Shown piece after piece: positions 36,416-44,677 of a DNA stretch of 64,000 nt; positions within the stretch are counted from its first letter, which is position 1, and each line of letters begins with the position of its first letter. Made by a program: the position numbers and the translations under genes. The stretch is from Olsenella sp. Marseille-P4559 (GTDB taxonomy: Bacteria; Actinomycetota; Coriobacteriia; Coriobacteriales; Atopobiaceae): assembly GCF_900605015.1 (NCBI RefSeq), contig NZ_LR027574.1, positions 1,568-65,567 of the forward strand. The letters are read 5' to 3'. The notes beneath the pieces are model-generated. The model saw only the letters and a list, made by a program, of their open reading frames with translations, made no database searches and was not told the origin of the DNA.

Positions 36416-37498
36416 ATGGCAAAAGAGGCAGACCAGAAGACCATGAGCGTCCGGGAGGAAGCTCCCCAGCCAGCACAGGCGCCGGCCGACGTCGAAGGTG
36501 TCGGCCGGCGCTACCATCAGAGGCGCAACGTCAAGATCATTGTCGACTCCACCTCGGACTACGCTCCCGGCGTGGCCGAGCAGCTCGGCGTCGAGGTCGT
36601 TCCCTTCACCTACGTGGACGCGGAGGGCGTCGAGCACCTCGACGACATGTGGAAGACCCAAGACCCCCACGAGTTCTACGAGAACATGCGCAAGCACCCC
36701 GAGGTCCACTACACCACCAGTGCGGTGACGCCGGGGCGCTACCTCGAGGTGTTCGAGGAGGCTGCCGAAGAGGGTCTCCCCATCATCTACATGGGACTTT
36801 CCGAGGGCCTCTCGTCCTCCATCAACTCGGCGCGCCAAGCGGCAGAGATGCTGCGCGAGAAGAGCCCAGGCGCAGAGATCTACGTGCTGGACAACCGCTG
36901 CGACTCCGCGGCAGGAGAGCTTCTCGCCATCGAGGTCGTCCGCCAGGCGTCAAACGGCCTTACGGCCCGCGAGCTCTATGACTGGGCATCGGATGCGCGC
37001 TACTTCATCCACGGCTACTTCACGCTCGACAGCTTTGACGCGCTTGCCGCAGGCGGTCGCATCCCGCCCGCGGCGGCCAACGTGGGCGGCAAGCTCGACA
37101 TAAAGCCCGAGCTCTCCTACGACCTGAACGGTGCCCTCACGCTGCGCGGCATGTGCCGTGGTCGTAAGAAGGCGCTGCGAGCGATCATCCAGGACTTCCG
37201 CGACAACTACGCGCACGACCCGTCGCTGCCGCTTGCCATTGTCTCGACCGACGCCGAGAAGGACGCAGACTGGCTCGAGCACGAGATCCGCAAGGAGAAG
37301 GGCTGCGAGGATGTCACCATCGTCCGCTCCTCGGTCTCGCCCATCCTGGGTGCCCACGTGGGTCCGGGCATGGTCGCCCTCGTCTTCTGGGGCACCGACC
37401 GTCGCGAGAAGCTCTCTCTTACCGACCGTATTGCCAAGCGCGTCCGCGGCCGTGCGGGCGCTGGTGACACACCTTCTGCGTCAGGCGCAGACGCCTAG
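36416..37498 (+). CDS. DegV-family fatty-acid-binding protein
   Basis: The 360-residue protein carries a DegV domain from about residue 38: VKIIVDSTSDYAPGVAEQLG, VVPFTYVDAEG, TTSAVTPGRYLEVFEEA (fatty-acid carboxylate site), YMGLSEGLSSSINSARQA, and the second domain FHGY-like segment HGYFTLDSFDALAAGGRIPP. DegV/FakB proteins hold a fatty acid for phosphorylation by FakA; no fakA is seen here. The first ~35 residues (KEADQKTMSVREEAPQPA) are a low-complexity extension. It begins 18 bases after hpf and may be co-transcribed. Confidence 0.9.
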   Translation: MAKEADQKTMSVREEAPQPAQAPADVEGVGRRYHQRRNVKIIVDSTSDYAPGVAEQLGVEVVPFTYVDAEGVEHLDDMWKTQDPHEFYENMRKHPEVHYTTSAVTPGRYLEVFEEAAEEGLPIIYMGLSEGLSSSINSARQAAEMLREKSPGAEIYVLDNRCDSAAGELLAIEVVRQASNGLTARELYDWASDARYFIHGYFTLDSFDALAAGGRIPPAAANVGGKLDIKPELSYDLNGALTLRGMCRGRKKALRAIIQDFRDNYAHDPSLPLAIVSTDAEKDADWLEHEIRKEKGCEDVTIVRSSVSPILGAHVGPGMVALVFWGTDRREKLSLTDRIAKRVRGRAGAGDTPSASGADA

Positions 37499-37575
37499 CT
37501 CTCGGTACGCAACCGGGCCGTCCCGCAGTGCGCACACTGCCGGGGCGGCCCACCTCTCATGAAAGGACCATGCAC

Positions 37576-38622
37576 ATGCCCACAACCCACAGGACCAAGG
37601 TCGCCTTTATCGGCACCGGTATCATGGGTGCCCCTATCGCTGGCCATATCCTGGACGCTGGCTACGACCTCACGGTGAGCAATCGCACCAAGTCGAAGGC
37701 CGAGGGGCTTCTCGCCAGGGGTGCCCATTGGGCGGACACCCCCGCCGAGGCTTGCGCCAACGCGGACGTTGTCTTTACCATGCTCGGCTATCCCGCAGAC
37801 GTCGAGGACGTCTACCTCTCCACCGACGGCCTGGTGCAGGCCGCAAAGAGGGGCGCCTATCTCGTTGACCTTACGACCTCCTCGGCGCAACTTGCCAAGG
37901 ACATCCACGACGCCTGCGAGGTAGATGACAAGCATGCCTTCGACTGTCCCGTGACCGGTGGTGACACCGGCGCCAGGGCAGGCACGCTGACTCTCATTGC
38001 GGGGGCAAAGGAGAGCGATGCTGCGCCTGTGCTGCCCATCCTCAAGACCTTCTCGGACAAGATCTATTACATGGGCGGGGCGGGCAAGGGCCAGACGGCC
38101 AAGCTCTGCAACCAGGTCTCGCTCGCCGCATGCATGGTGGGCTACGCAGACGCGATGGCCCTCGCCGAGCAGGGTGGCCTCGACGTTGCCCAGACGCTTG
38201 ACATGGTGAGCCATGGCATGGGCGGCTCCGTTGCCATGGAGCGCCTCTCACCCAAGTCGCTCGAAGGCGACTACAGGCCTGGCTTCCTTGTGGAGCACCT
38301 GCGCAAGGACCTGGGCCTCGCGCTTGCGCAGGCCGAGGACACCGACGTCACGCTGCCTGGCGCCGAGACCGCCTATACCCTCTATGACATGCTGTGCCAG
38401 ATCGGTGGCGCACGCCTGGGCACCCAGGCCATAAGCCTTCTCTACCAAGACGAGGCCGCCTGCGCGGCCGCGGGTCTCGACTGGTCCAAGCTCGACGTGG
38501 AGGACCTTGCCAATGACGGCTCCGACGAGGGCCGCTGCTGTGGCGGCCATGGTGGCGACGGCTGCTGCGGCGGGCATGGCGAGGGCGGCCACTGCTGCCA
38601 CCATCACGGCGACGAGGAGTAG
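37576..38622 (+). CDS. 3-hydroxyisobutyrate dehydrogenase-family reductase with Cys/His-rich tail
   Basis: The first ~295 residues are a beta-hydroxyacid dehydrogenase: cofactor loop VAFIGTGIMGAPIAGHILDA, VFTMLGYPADVEDV, substrate motif FDCPVTGGDTGARAGTLTL, and catalytic lysine in GKGQTAKLCNQ. The last ~30 residues are unusual: GRCCGGHGGDGCCGGHGEG followed by GHCCHHHGDEE, with three Cys pairs and six His. This resembles metal-binding tails such as that of SlyD. The ATG at 37576 is preferred to the one at 37570 because GAAAGGA lies 8 bases upstream of it. The substrate and metal are unknown. Confidence 0.85.
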   Translation: MPTTHRTKVAFIGTGIMGAPIAGHILDAGYDLTVSNRTKSKAEGLLARGAHWADTPAEACANADVVFTMLGYPADVEDVYLSTDGLVQAAKRGAYLVDLTTSSAQLAKDIHDACEVDDKHAFDCPVTGGDTGARAGTLTLIAGAKESDAAPVLPILKTFSDKIYYMGGAGKGQTAKLCNQVSLAACMVGYADAMALAEQGGLDVAQTLDMVSHGMGGSVAMERLSPKSLEGDYRPGFLVEHLRKDLGLALAQAEDTDVTLPGAETAYTLYDMLCQIGGARLGTQAISLLYQDEAACAAAGLDWSKLDVEDLANDGSDEGRCCGGHGGDGCCGGHGEGGHCCHHHGDEE

Positions 38623-38628
38623 CTCCGC

Positions 38629-39108
38629 ATGGGGGAAGCCAGCCTCGACACAGCGAGCTTTGCAACAGCCATCTTCGTGATCATGCTCTTTGCCTTTGGC
38701 CTCGTTATTGGCGAGCATGTGGGCGAAGACATGGGTGCCAAGTGCGTCGAGCGCCGTGACTTCCACATCATGAGTCTCAAGATCATAGGCATTGGGATCC
38801 TGGCCTCCGCCGCGGTGTGGGCGGTTCAGATGCTCACCCTTGCGGGTGTGGTCTTTGGTCTTATGGTAGGCGCGCTTGCCGGCGCAAGGATGGGCTTTGG
38901 CGAGTCCGTGGGACCTTGGAAGTTTGCTGACAGGTACTTCAACGTGAACAAGGGCCAGGCGGAGCGCGGCAATGCCGAGAAGGCCCGAGGCCGTGCCGTG
39001 CGCAAGGCGCGCAAGGAGGGCGAGCCCGAGCCCGAGCTCATAAGCGTGCAGACGGACGCCCCCAGCCCCACGAGCGGCGCCAACGCAAAGAAAGGAAACA
39101 GGCACTAG
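38629..39108 (+). CDS. membrane protein of unknown function
   Basis: The 159-residue protein has a membrane helix near residues 13-28 (TAIFVIMLFAFGLVIGEHV), a second hydrophobic region near 50-85 (IGIGILASAAVWAVQML then LAGVVFGLMVGALAGARMG), and a long hydrophilic, charged C-terminal tail (EKARGRAVRKARKEGEPEPE). No family recognised. It starts 6 bases after the dehydrogenase and ends directly at the ATG of the NYN gene, so it belongs to the same transcript. Confidence 0.7.
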   Translation: MGEASLDTASFATAIFVIMLFAFGLVIGEHVGEDMGAKCVERRDFHIMSLKIIGIGILASAAVWAVQMLTLAGVVFGLMVGALAGARMGFGESVGPWKFADRYFNVNKGQAERGNAEKARGRAVRKARKEGEPEPELISVQTDAPSPTSGANAKKGNRH

Positions 39109-39891
39109 ATGGCAACGAATGAGATGCCGCAGAGTTCCATTGCGGTGTTCATAGACTATGAGAACCTTGCGCTGGGAACAGGCAAGCGCAGGAGAAACGG
39201 CCACCAGGAGCCGGGCCCCGCACCCGACGTGAAGCTCATCTTGGAGCGCCTTGTCGACAAGGGCCGCATCACGGCAAAGCGCGCCTATTGCGACTGGCAG
39301 CGCTTTGACACGGCGGTCACGCCCCTGCACGAGCTGGGCATCGAGCTCATCGAGATTCCAGACCGCGCCTACACGGGCAAGAACTCGGCCGACATCCGCC
39401 TTGCCGTGGATGCTGTCGAGATGTGCCTTACCAAGGACCACATCGACACCTTCGCGATTCTCTCCGGCGATTCGGACTTCTCGCCGCTCGTCTCCAAACT
39501 CAAGGAGTTTGGCAAGACGGTTATTGGTGTGGGCATGAAGGAGTCCACGAGCTCGCTTTTGGCCGAGGTCTGCGACGAGTTCATCTTTTATGAGGACCTC
39601 ACGCGCCAGGCGGGCATCCCGGACTTCTCGCAGAAGGTCCCCAAGGAAAAGCAGCCCTGCTACCAGTTGCTCTTCGAGACGATTGACGCCCTGCAGCGCG
39701 AGAGCGACTCGTTTATCCTGGCGAGTCGCCTAAAGGACACCATGCGTCGCAAGCGCCCGCAGTTCTCGGAGGGCTCCTTTGGGTACCGCTCCTTCACGGC
39801 GCTTATCCGCGAGGCTGCGAAGCTTGGCTTTGTCGACATTCACCAGGACCCCAAGAGCGGAACCGTCGTGGTCGACGGCTTCCACGAGTAG
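39109..39891 (+). CDS. NYN-domain (LabA-like) ribonuclease with C-terminal OST-HTH/LOTUS domain
   Basis: The 260-residue protein has a PIN-like NYN nuclease fold. Acidic residues lie in AVFIDYENLAL (Asp-x-x-Asn), DRAYTGKNSADIRLAVDAVEM (Asp cluster) and FAILSGDSDFSPLVSKLKE. The C-terminal ~75 residues (CYQLLFETIDALQRESDSF, then FSEGSFGYRSFTALIREAAK and VDGFHE) match an OST-HTH/LOTUS RNA-binding domain. Such proteins are thought to cleave RNA; the target is unknown. It starts one base after the preceding stop. A helical-repeat protein follows 27 bases downstream. Confidence 0.88.
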   Translation: MATNEMPQSSIAVFIDYENLALGTGKRRRNGHQEPGPAPDVKLILERLVDKGRITAKRAYCDWQRFDTAVTPLHELGIELIEIPDRAYTGKNSADIRLAVDAVEMCLTKDHIDTFAILSGDSDFSPLVSKLKEFGKTVIGVGMKESTSSLLAEVCDEFIFYEDLTRQAGIPDFSQKVPKEKQPCYQLLFETIDALQRESDSFILASRLKDTMRRKRPQFSEGSFGYRSFTALIREAAKLGFVDIHQDPKSGTVVVDGFHE

Positions 39892-39918
39892 CGCGGGGCA
39901 CAGAGAGGAGACTTTGCA

Positions 39919-40509
39919 ATGGCAGAGGAGAACAACAAGGCGACGAGCGCGGCGGGCGTTGCGACGCTGGTCGAGGGCCTCTCGGCTTCGAGTCGCAGGC
40001 ATCGCCAGGAGATGTCGCAGGACATCGCGGCCGTGGCGGCAAAGGACCCGTCTCTGCTTGCGGGCCACATCGACGCGCTGATCGACGCCCTCGACCGTCC
40101 CGAGGCCCAGACGCGCTGGGAGGTGCTTGGCGCCCTCTCGACCATGACCGACAACTACGCCGACCAGGTGAGCGCCGCGTTCGATGGCGCCGAGGCGTCA
40201 CTCTTCGATGACGATTCCGCCACGGTGCGCTTGGCGGCATTTCTCTTCCTGTGCCGGCTTGGCTCCACATCACCCGAGCGCTCCAACCGGGTCTGGCCGC
40301 TCCTGGACGAGGCCATCCAGTGCTACCACGGCGACGCCGAGTACCGCGACATGCTCGAGGGGCTTCTCGGCTTTGTGGGTGGCAGCGTCTCCAAGAAGAC
40401 CGCCAAGGCGCTTGCCGCTCGCGTGAAGTTTGATGCCGAGAGCGGCAGTGGCTACATCAAGCAGTTCTCGGGCGACATTCTCGCCACTGCGAAGGACAAG
40501 GCCAAGTAG
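39919..40509 (+). CDS. helical (HEAT-like) repeat protein, function unknown
   Basis: The 196-residue protein is almost wholly helical with repeated pairs: LLAGHIDALIDALDRPEAQTRWEV, then GALSTMTDNYADQVSAAFDG, then EASLFDDDSATVRLAAFLFL. This is the pattern of HEAT-like repeats, usually protein- or nucleic-acid-binding scaffolds. It lies just after the NYN-LOTUS ribonuclease and may be its partner, which is inference. AGAGAGGAG precedes the ATG. Confidence 0.65.
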   Translation: MAEENNKATSAAGVATLVEGLSASSRRHRQEMSQDIAAVAAKDPSLLAGHIDALIDALDRPEAQTRWEVLGALSTMTDNYADQVSAAFDGAEASLFDDDSATVRLAAFLFLCRLGSTSPERSNRVWPLLDEAIQCYHGDAEYRDMLEGLLGFVGGSVSKKTAKALAARVKFDAESGSGYIKQFSGDILATAKDKAK

Positions 40510-40736
40510 CGGCAGCTTGAGCGTGGTGCCACCATATGCGCGTGGTGCCGCGAGCGCGACTCGCCGGCGCGTGGCCCCTTCAGATTGGCTGCGTGCATGT
40601 GCGAACATGGGGGAGCATGCCCGGTCGAGCCGGTCGACCCTGCACTCTGCGGTAGAATGCCACGCGTATGTATCCGTCGAGTATCGATTGCAGATTCATG
40701 ACGCGGGCCTTCCGCGCCGGTTCGAGAGGTGAGCAC

Positions 40737-41639
40737 ATGGCAGACAGCACTACCGAGAACACCAGTGTCAAGGGGGGAACGGCTACGACTTCGGGCGCCC
40801 CTAAAGGTACGAAGCGTTCGCTGGGCACTCCGATCTGGATTGCCATCTGCGTCGTTGCCCTGGTCGTGGGCGTCCTGTGCGGCCACTTCCTGCTCTCCAG
40901 CGGCTCGGGTGCGGCGTCGGGCAAGACGACCGTCAGCGACTCCGAGCTTGACTCCACCATTGCCACCTACACCTACAGCGGAACGAGCCACGCCATCACG
41001 ACACGCGAGGTGTTGGAGCAGAACGGCACGCTTGACAACCAGGCCAACAGCGACGGCACCTACAACGTACCCTCTGCGGACAGCATCCTGAACTATGCCC
41101 GCAACAAGGTCATCCTTGCAGAGGCAGAGGCTAAGGGCATTACCGTGAGCGACGATGACGTGAGCGCATACGCCCAAGGCATGCTCGGCACCGACGACTA
41201 TGCAACCATTGGCTCCAACTATGGTCTGGACGAGGACGCGACCAAGTCGCTTCTCCATGACGCTGCGGTCATCAAGAAGCTCCGCGACTCCGTGATTACC
41301 ACCACAGTGCCCGACCAGCCCACCGCCCCTACGGCGCCTTCCGACGGCAATGAGGACACCGCTTCCGCTGAGTACGCGCAGTACATCATCGGCCTTGCCG
41401 GCGACGAGTGGGACTCCACCAACAACACCTGGGCCAGGACGGACGGCTCGTATTACCCGGCGCTCTCGACCTACTCGATTTCCAACGACTCAGCAACGTA
41501 CGCGGCTGCCGAGCAGGCCTACTACGTGGCGTACTCCAACTACTCCACCACCGTCTCCCAGGCGTCGAGCGAGTGGACCACGTATGTGAACACCCTGCTT
41601 GCGAACACCTCCATCCAGATGAGCTCGCTCACGGTCTAG
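40737..41639 (+). CDS. membrane-anchored SurA/PrsA-like N-terminal domain protein
   Basis: The 300-residue protein starts with a low-complexity cytoplasmic tail, then one membrane helix (residues ~32-53, IWIAICVVALVVGVLCGHFL). The extracellular part has the SurA-type chaperone pattern: SADSILNYARNKVILAEAEAKG, ITVSDDDVSAYAQGMLG and TKSLLHDAAVIKKLRDSV. A Ser/Thr/Tyr-rich C-terminal region without cysteines follows. It lacks a recognisable parvulin isomerase domain. A role in folding exported proteins is inferred. AGAGGTGA precedes the ATG at 40737; a strong terminator follows. Confidence 0.75.
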   Translation: MADSTTENTSVKGGTATTSGAPKGTKRSLGTPIWIAICVVALVVGVLCGHFLLSSGSGAASGKTTVSDSELDSTIATYTYSGTSHAITTREVLEQNGTLDNQANSDGTYNVPSADSILNYARNKVILAEAEAKGITVSDDDVSAYAQGMLGTDDYATIGSNYGLDEDATKSLLHDAAVIKKLRDSVITTTVPDQPTAPTAPSDGNEDTASAEYAQYIIGLAGDEWDSTNNTWARTDGSYYPALSTYSISNDSATYAAAEQAYYVAYSNYSTTVSQASSEWTTYVNTLLANTSIQMSSLTV

Positions 41640-41671
41640 CCCTTTGGAACTGCTCGTTAGCTTTGCCTGAT

Positions 41672-41704
41672 ACGGGACGGGGCCTTGCTCCCCGTCCCGT
41701 TTTT
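41672..41704 (+). terminator. strong rho-independent terminator
   Basis: ACGGGACGGGG at 41672-41682 pairs perfectly with CCCCGTCCCGT at 41690-41700, followed by TTTTT. Confidence 0.93.
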
Positions 41705-41771
41705 CATGGTCGCTGCCAGCTCTCTGGCGGTATGGCTGCGCGGCGGAGAGCGCCGCGGGGAAGGGGTGCAT

Positions 41772-42962
41772 ATGCGTGCGATTGTGAGTGCCTGCCTCCT
41801 GGGAAGGCCCGTGCGCTACGACGGTGGCGCGAAGCCGTGCCAAGCGGTAATCGACCTTGCCGAGAGGCTCGAGGTGACGCCTGTGTGCCCCGAGACGGCA
41901 GCGCAGCTGCCCGTGCCGCGTCCGCCCGCAGAGCAGCGCGACGGGCGCGTGTGGCTGCGTGACGGCACGGACGTGACCGAGGAGTTCCAGCGCGGAAGCG
42001 AGAGGATGCTGGGCGTTGCTCGCCGGACAGGGGCACCGCTTGCCGTCCTCAAGGCAAAAAGCCCGTCGTGTGGCGTCCACCTCATCTACGATGGTACGTA
42101 TACCGGAAGTCTTACCGAGGGGGAGGGCGTCTTTGCCCGTCTCCTCGAGGAGGAGGGGATCTGCGTGGTTAGCGAGGAGACGGTCGAGTCCTGCAAGCCT
42201 TCGGTGGAGCATCCCGTTGCCATCGTGCTGGGGACGGGCCTGGGACATCTGGCCAAGCTCGTGAAGCCCGTGCGTCGTATTGGCTATCACGAGATCGAGG
42301 GCTTCCCGGAGTCCGCGCGTCCCGTGAAGGGCCACGATTTCGAGGCCACGGTTGGCACCATCGACGATGTCCCGGTGGTGGTCTATCCCGGCCGCATCCA
42401 CCTGTACCAGGGCTACTCCGCCTCGGAGGTGACGTCGCTTGTGCGCCACGCGTTCCGGCTTGGGTGCCGTGACATCATCTTTGCCTGCGCCACGGGCGCG
42501 GTTGAGGGCAACGCCAAGGTTGGCCTGGGTATTCTCACCGACCAGATCAACCTTACGGGGAGAAACCCGCTTGCCGAGTGGGACGAGCTTCGCGATGTTG
42601 ACACGCCGTTCGTGGGCATGAGCGAGGCCTTCTCGCCATACCTGCGCACTATTGCCCAGGGCGTGGCAGATGACGCGGGCATTGGGCTGCAGCACGGCGT
42701 CTACGCCGGAATGCTTGGGCCCTCGTTTGAGACGCCGGCCGAGGTGGGCGCCCTGCGTGCGCTGGGGGTGTCGTTTGCGGGCATGTCGACGGTGAACGAG
42801 GTCACCATGGCCCGTGCGCTCGATATGAACGTGCTGGGACTTACGCTTGCCACCAACATGGCGGGCTCTGCCGACACGGACCACAAGTCGGTGCTGGAGT
42901 GCGCCGCGCACTACTCCGAGGACTTCGAGCGTCTCGTCCGTGGCGTGCTGCGGATGCTGTAG
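41772..42962 (+). CDS. DUF523 domain fused to purine nucleoside phosphorylase
   Basis: The 396-residue protein joins two families. Residues ~1-140 are DUF523: VSACLLGRPVRYDGGAK, TPVCPETAAQLPVPRPPAE, AVLKAKSPSCGVHLIYDG, GEGVFARLLEEEGI. From about 155 it is a class I purine nucleoside phosphorylase: AIVLGTGLGHLAKLV, VYPGRIHLYQGYSASEVT, the purine-site segment GMLGPSFETPAEVGALRALG, and MSTVNEVTMARALDMNVLG. PNP splits purine nucleosides with phosphate. DUF523 has no assigned role; the Cys-containing motifs suggest metal binding. The ATG at 41772 has AAGGGG upstream. Confidence 0.87.
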   Translation: MRAIVSACLLGRPVRYDGGAKPCQAVIDLAERLEVTPVCPETAAQLPVPRPPAEQRDGRVWLRDGTDVTEEFQRGSERMLGVARRTGAPLAVLKAKSPSCGVHLIYDGTYTGSLTEGEGVFARLLEEEGICVVSEETVESCKPSVEHPVAIVLGTGLGHLAKLVKPVRRIGYHEIEGFPESARPVKGHDFEATVGTIDDVPVVVYPGRIHLYQGYSASEVTSLVRHAFRLGCRDIIFACATGAVEGNAKVGLGILTDQINLTGRNPLAEWDELRDVDTPFVGMSEAFSPYLRTIAQGVADDAGIGLQHGVYAGMLGPSFETPAEVGALRALGVSFAGMSTVNEVTMARALDMNVLGLTLATNMAGSADTDHKSVLECAAHYSEDFERLVRGVLRML

Positions 42963-43015
42963 GCGACGCCCGCGCCGGGGCCGGTCCCCGGTCCGGTGCG
43001 GCTCCTGGCCACCGG

Positions 43016-43825
43016 CTACAGCGCGTCGTCGCGGAGGGGCTCGCCGAGGAAGTCCTCGTCGAAGGGGATGGCGTCTGGGAGGTCGAGAGTGTCATCCGAG
43101 GCAAAGACGATGTAGTTCTCGCCGACGTTCTGGTGGTCGACCACGAGCGTGATCTCCACGTGGGCGAAGGTGGCCGCAAGTCCCGCGGCCACGCTCCTCA
43201 GAAAGACGTTGCCCGGGTCGTTCTCGTCTGGAACCACGTTGGCGAGAAGGACTCCGTGCGGGGAAAGCGCCTGGTGGACGGCCCGGAACGCCTCGACTGT
43301 GGCGAGGGTGCGCACGGGAGCGTCGCGGACGAAGGCGTCGAGGACGATCACGTCGTACGAGGAGGGTGCGACGTTGCCGAGCACCTCGCGACCGTCAGCG
43401 CAGATCACGTTGAGTTCGCCCCCGCCGCGTCGCTGCAGTTCGCAGGCCTCATCGAGAAAGAACCATCGGCGCGCTATATCGATGACGGCAGGGTCGATCT
43501 CGACCACGTCGGTCACGGCGGAGGGGTGACTCTTGGCGACGAGCTTAGGAAACGCGAAGCCCCCGCCGCCTATGGCGAGAAGTCGCCTCGCATTGGGCAC
43601 CAGGTCAAAAACGCGGCCAAAGACCCTATGATAGGCAAACGGGGGCTCCATGTGGTAGGGGCCAAGCAGCGTCGCGGACTGCCAGACGCCGCCCGTACTG
43701 AGAATTCGCTGCCACATGCCGTGGACGTGGGTCGTGCGGACGAGGGCAAGGCCGGACTGCGTGCGCACTGCGTGGGGGAGAAGCTCGGCGGGGGTGGGGA
43801 AGTAGCTGCGTGCGTCGCGTGCCAT
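43016..43825 (-). CDS. spermidine synthase-like methyltransferase-fold protein
   Basis: This 269-residue protein has the Rossmann fold of spermidine synthases: LLAIGGGGFAFPKLVAK, DVVEIDPAVIDIARRWF, CADGREVLGNVAPSSYDVIVLDAF, and HGVLLANVVPD. The usual N-terminal aminopropyl-acceptor strand region is present but the catalytic Asp context is VLDAFVRD, as in actinobacterial fused or truncated members. Whether it makes polyamines is uncertain. It is transcribed towards the preceding gene; the two genes end 53 bases apart. Confidence 0.82.
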   Translation of the reverse strand: MARDARSYFPTPAELLPHAVRTQSGLALVRTTHVHGMWQRILSTGGVWQSATLLGPYHMEPPFAYHRVFGRVFDLVPNARRLLAIGGGGFAFPKLVAKSHPSAVTDVVEIDPAVIDIARRWFFLDEACELQRRGGGELNVICADGREVLGNVAPSSYDVIVLDAFVRDAPVRTLATVEAFRAVHQALSPHGVLLANVVPDENDPGNVFLRSVAAGLAATFAHVEITLVVDHQNVGENYIVFASDDTLDLPDAIPFDEDFLGEPLRDDAL

Positions 43826-44028
43826 TCTCGTCTCCCTCGTTTCGGCCTTGGTAGGTCCACTATCTTAGCGGCGTCGTGTCCTGCTGAAGCTTGGCGTCGA
43901 GGCGGCGTTCGGGCGGCTACGTCGGGCGGCCACGTCGGCCGGTTGCCGCGAGGAGTCGTGGAGAATTCCACCACGACGCTTGCAAAGCAGGGCGCATCCC
44001 CGTATAGTAGTTGAGCGCTCAAGCGTAG

Positions 44029-44104
44029 GCCAGCATAGCTCAGTTGGTAGAGCACCGCTCTCGTAAAGCGGGGGTCATCAGTTCGAGTCTGATTGCTGGC
44101 TCCA
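44029..44104 (+). tRNA. tRNA-Thr (anticodon CGT), CCA encoded
   Basis: The 76-base cloverleaf is complete. The acceptor stem is GCCAGCA/TGCTGGC with discriminator T and encoded CCA at 44102-44104. The D-loop region is TAGCTCAGTTGGTAGAGCA, the anticodon stem CCGCT/AGCGG holds loop CTCGTAA (anticodon CGT), and the T-arm contains GTTCGAGTC. It reads ACG codons. It stands at the boundary between housekeeping genes and the accessory right side of the window, a common integration position. Confidence 0.95.
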
Positions 44105-44114
44105 TCTAACATCG

Positions 44115-44156
44115 CAGGCCATGGGCATTGTCTGTCAATGGCCTGTTTGCTTTTTT
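44115..44156 (+). terminator. rho-independent terminator after tRNA-Thr
   Basis: CAGGCCAT at 44115-44122 pairs with ATGGCCTG at 44138-44145; a run of six T follows at 44151-44156. Confidence 0.85.
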
Positions 44157-44677
44157 GTTTGCGGCAGATCCACACTTCGAGCGTGATAGGGAAATGCGAG
44201 GCAGCCGTCCGGGCACGACCTATGGCGCTACCCGTGGTGACTCCCGCCCTCGCGGCCAACGGCAACCGGCATACCATCACAGTGAACGCCGCCCGACACG
44301 CACCCTCGCCGCCTGGATGGCACGAATGTGCGGTTGGTGGCAGTTTGCGTGAGAATCTTTATATGTCCTGGTCGAGGTCATAATTCTCTGATCTGCAGTT
44401 CAACAAATATCAAACCAGTTTATACTCGATGCACCCTCGAAAAACTGCCACGAACCGTAAAAAGTTGCCAACCGGGCTCGTTGCGAGTGGCAGCCCGTCC
44501 TCACATCGACCGCCGAGATGCCAAGTCGTGAAGCGGACATGGGACCCAATCGCTGGCTGTCGCAGGATTAGCGTCTGCCCTTTCGCACACCCTGAGGAAT
44601 GCCTGAATGGCGGACAACGTCCGTCGTTGATCGGATTTCCCGATAGTACCCAAATCGGCCAAAGCGAGGGTTCTGCC
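44157..44677 (+). other. gap without a recognisable gene
   Basis: Short reading frames exist in this ~520-base stretch but none has a family match I recognise or a ribosome site. One frame leads into the downstream zinc-ribbon gene, but its Arg/Ser/Pro-rich translation looks non-coding. Confidence 0.5.

Noticed and set aside
36416-37498. A fakA-fakB operon around the DegV gene
   Set aside because: No FakA-like kinase is present on either side.
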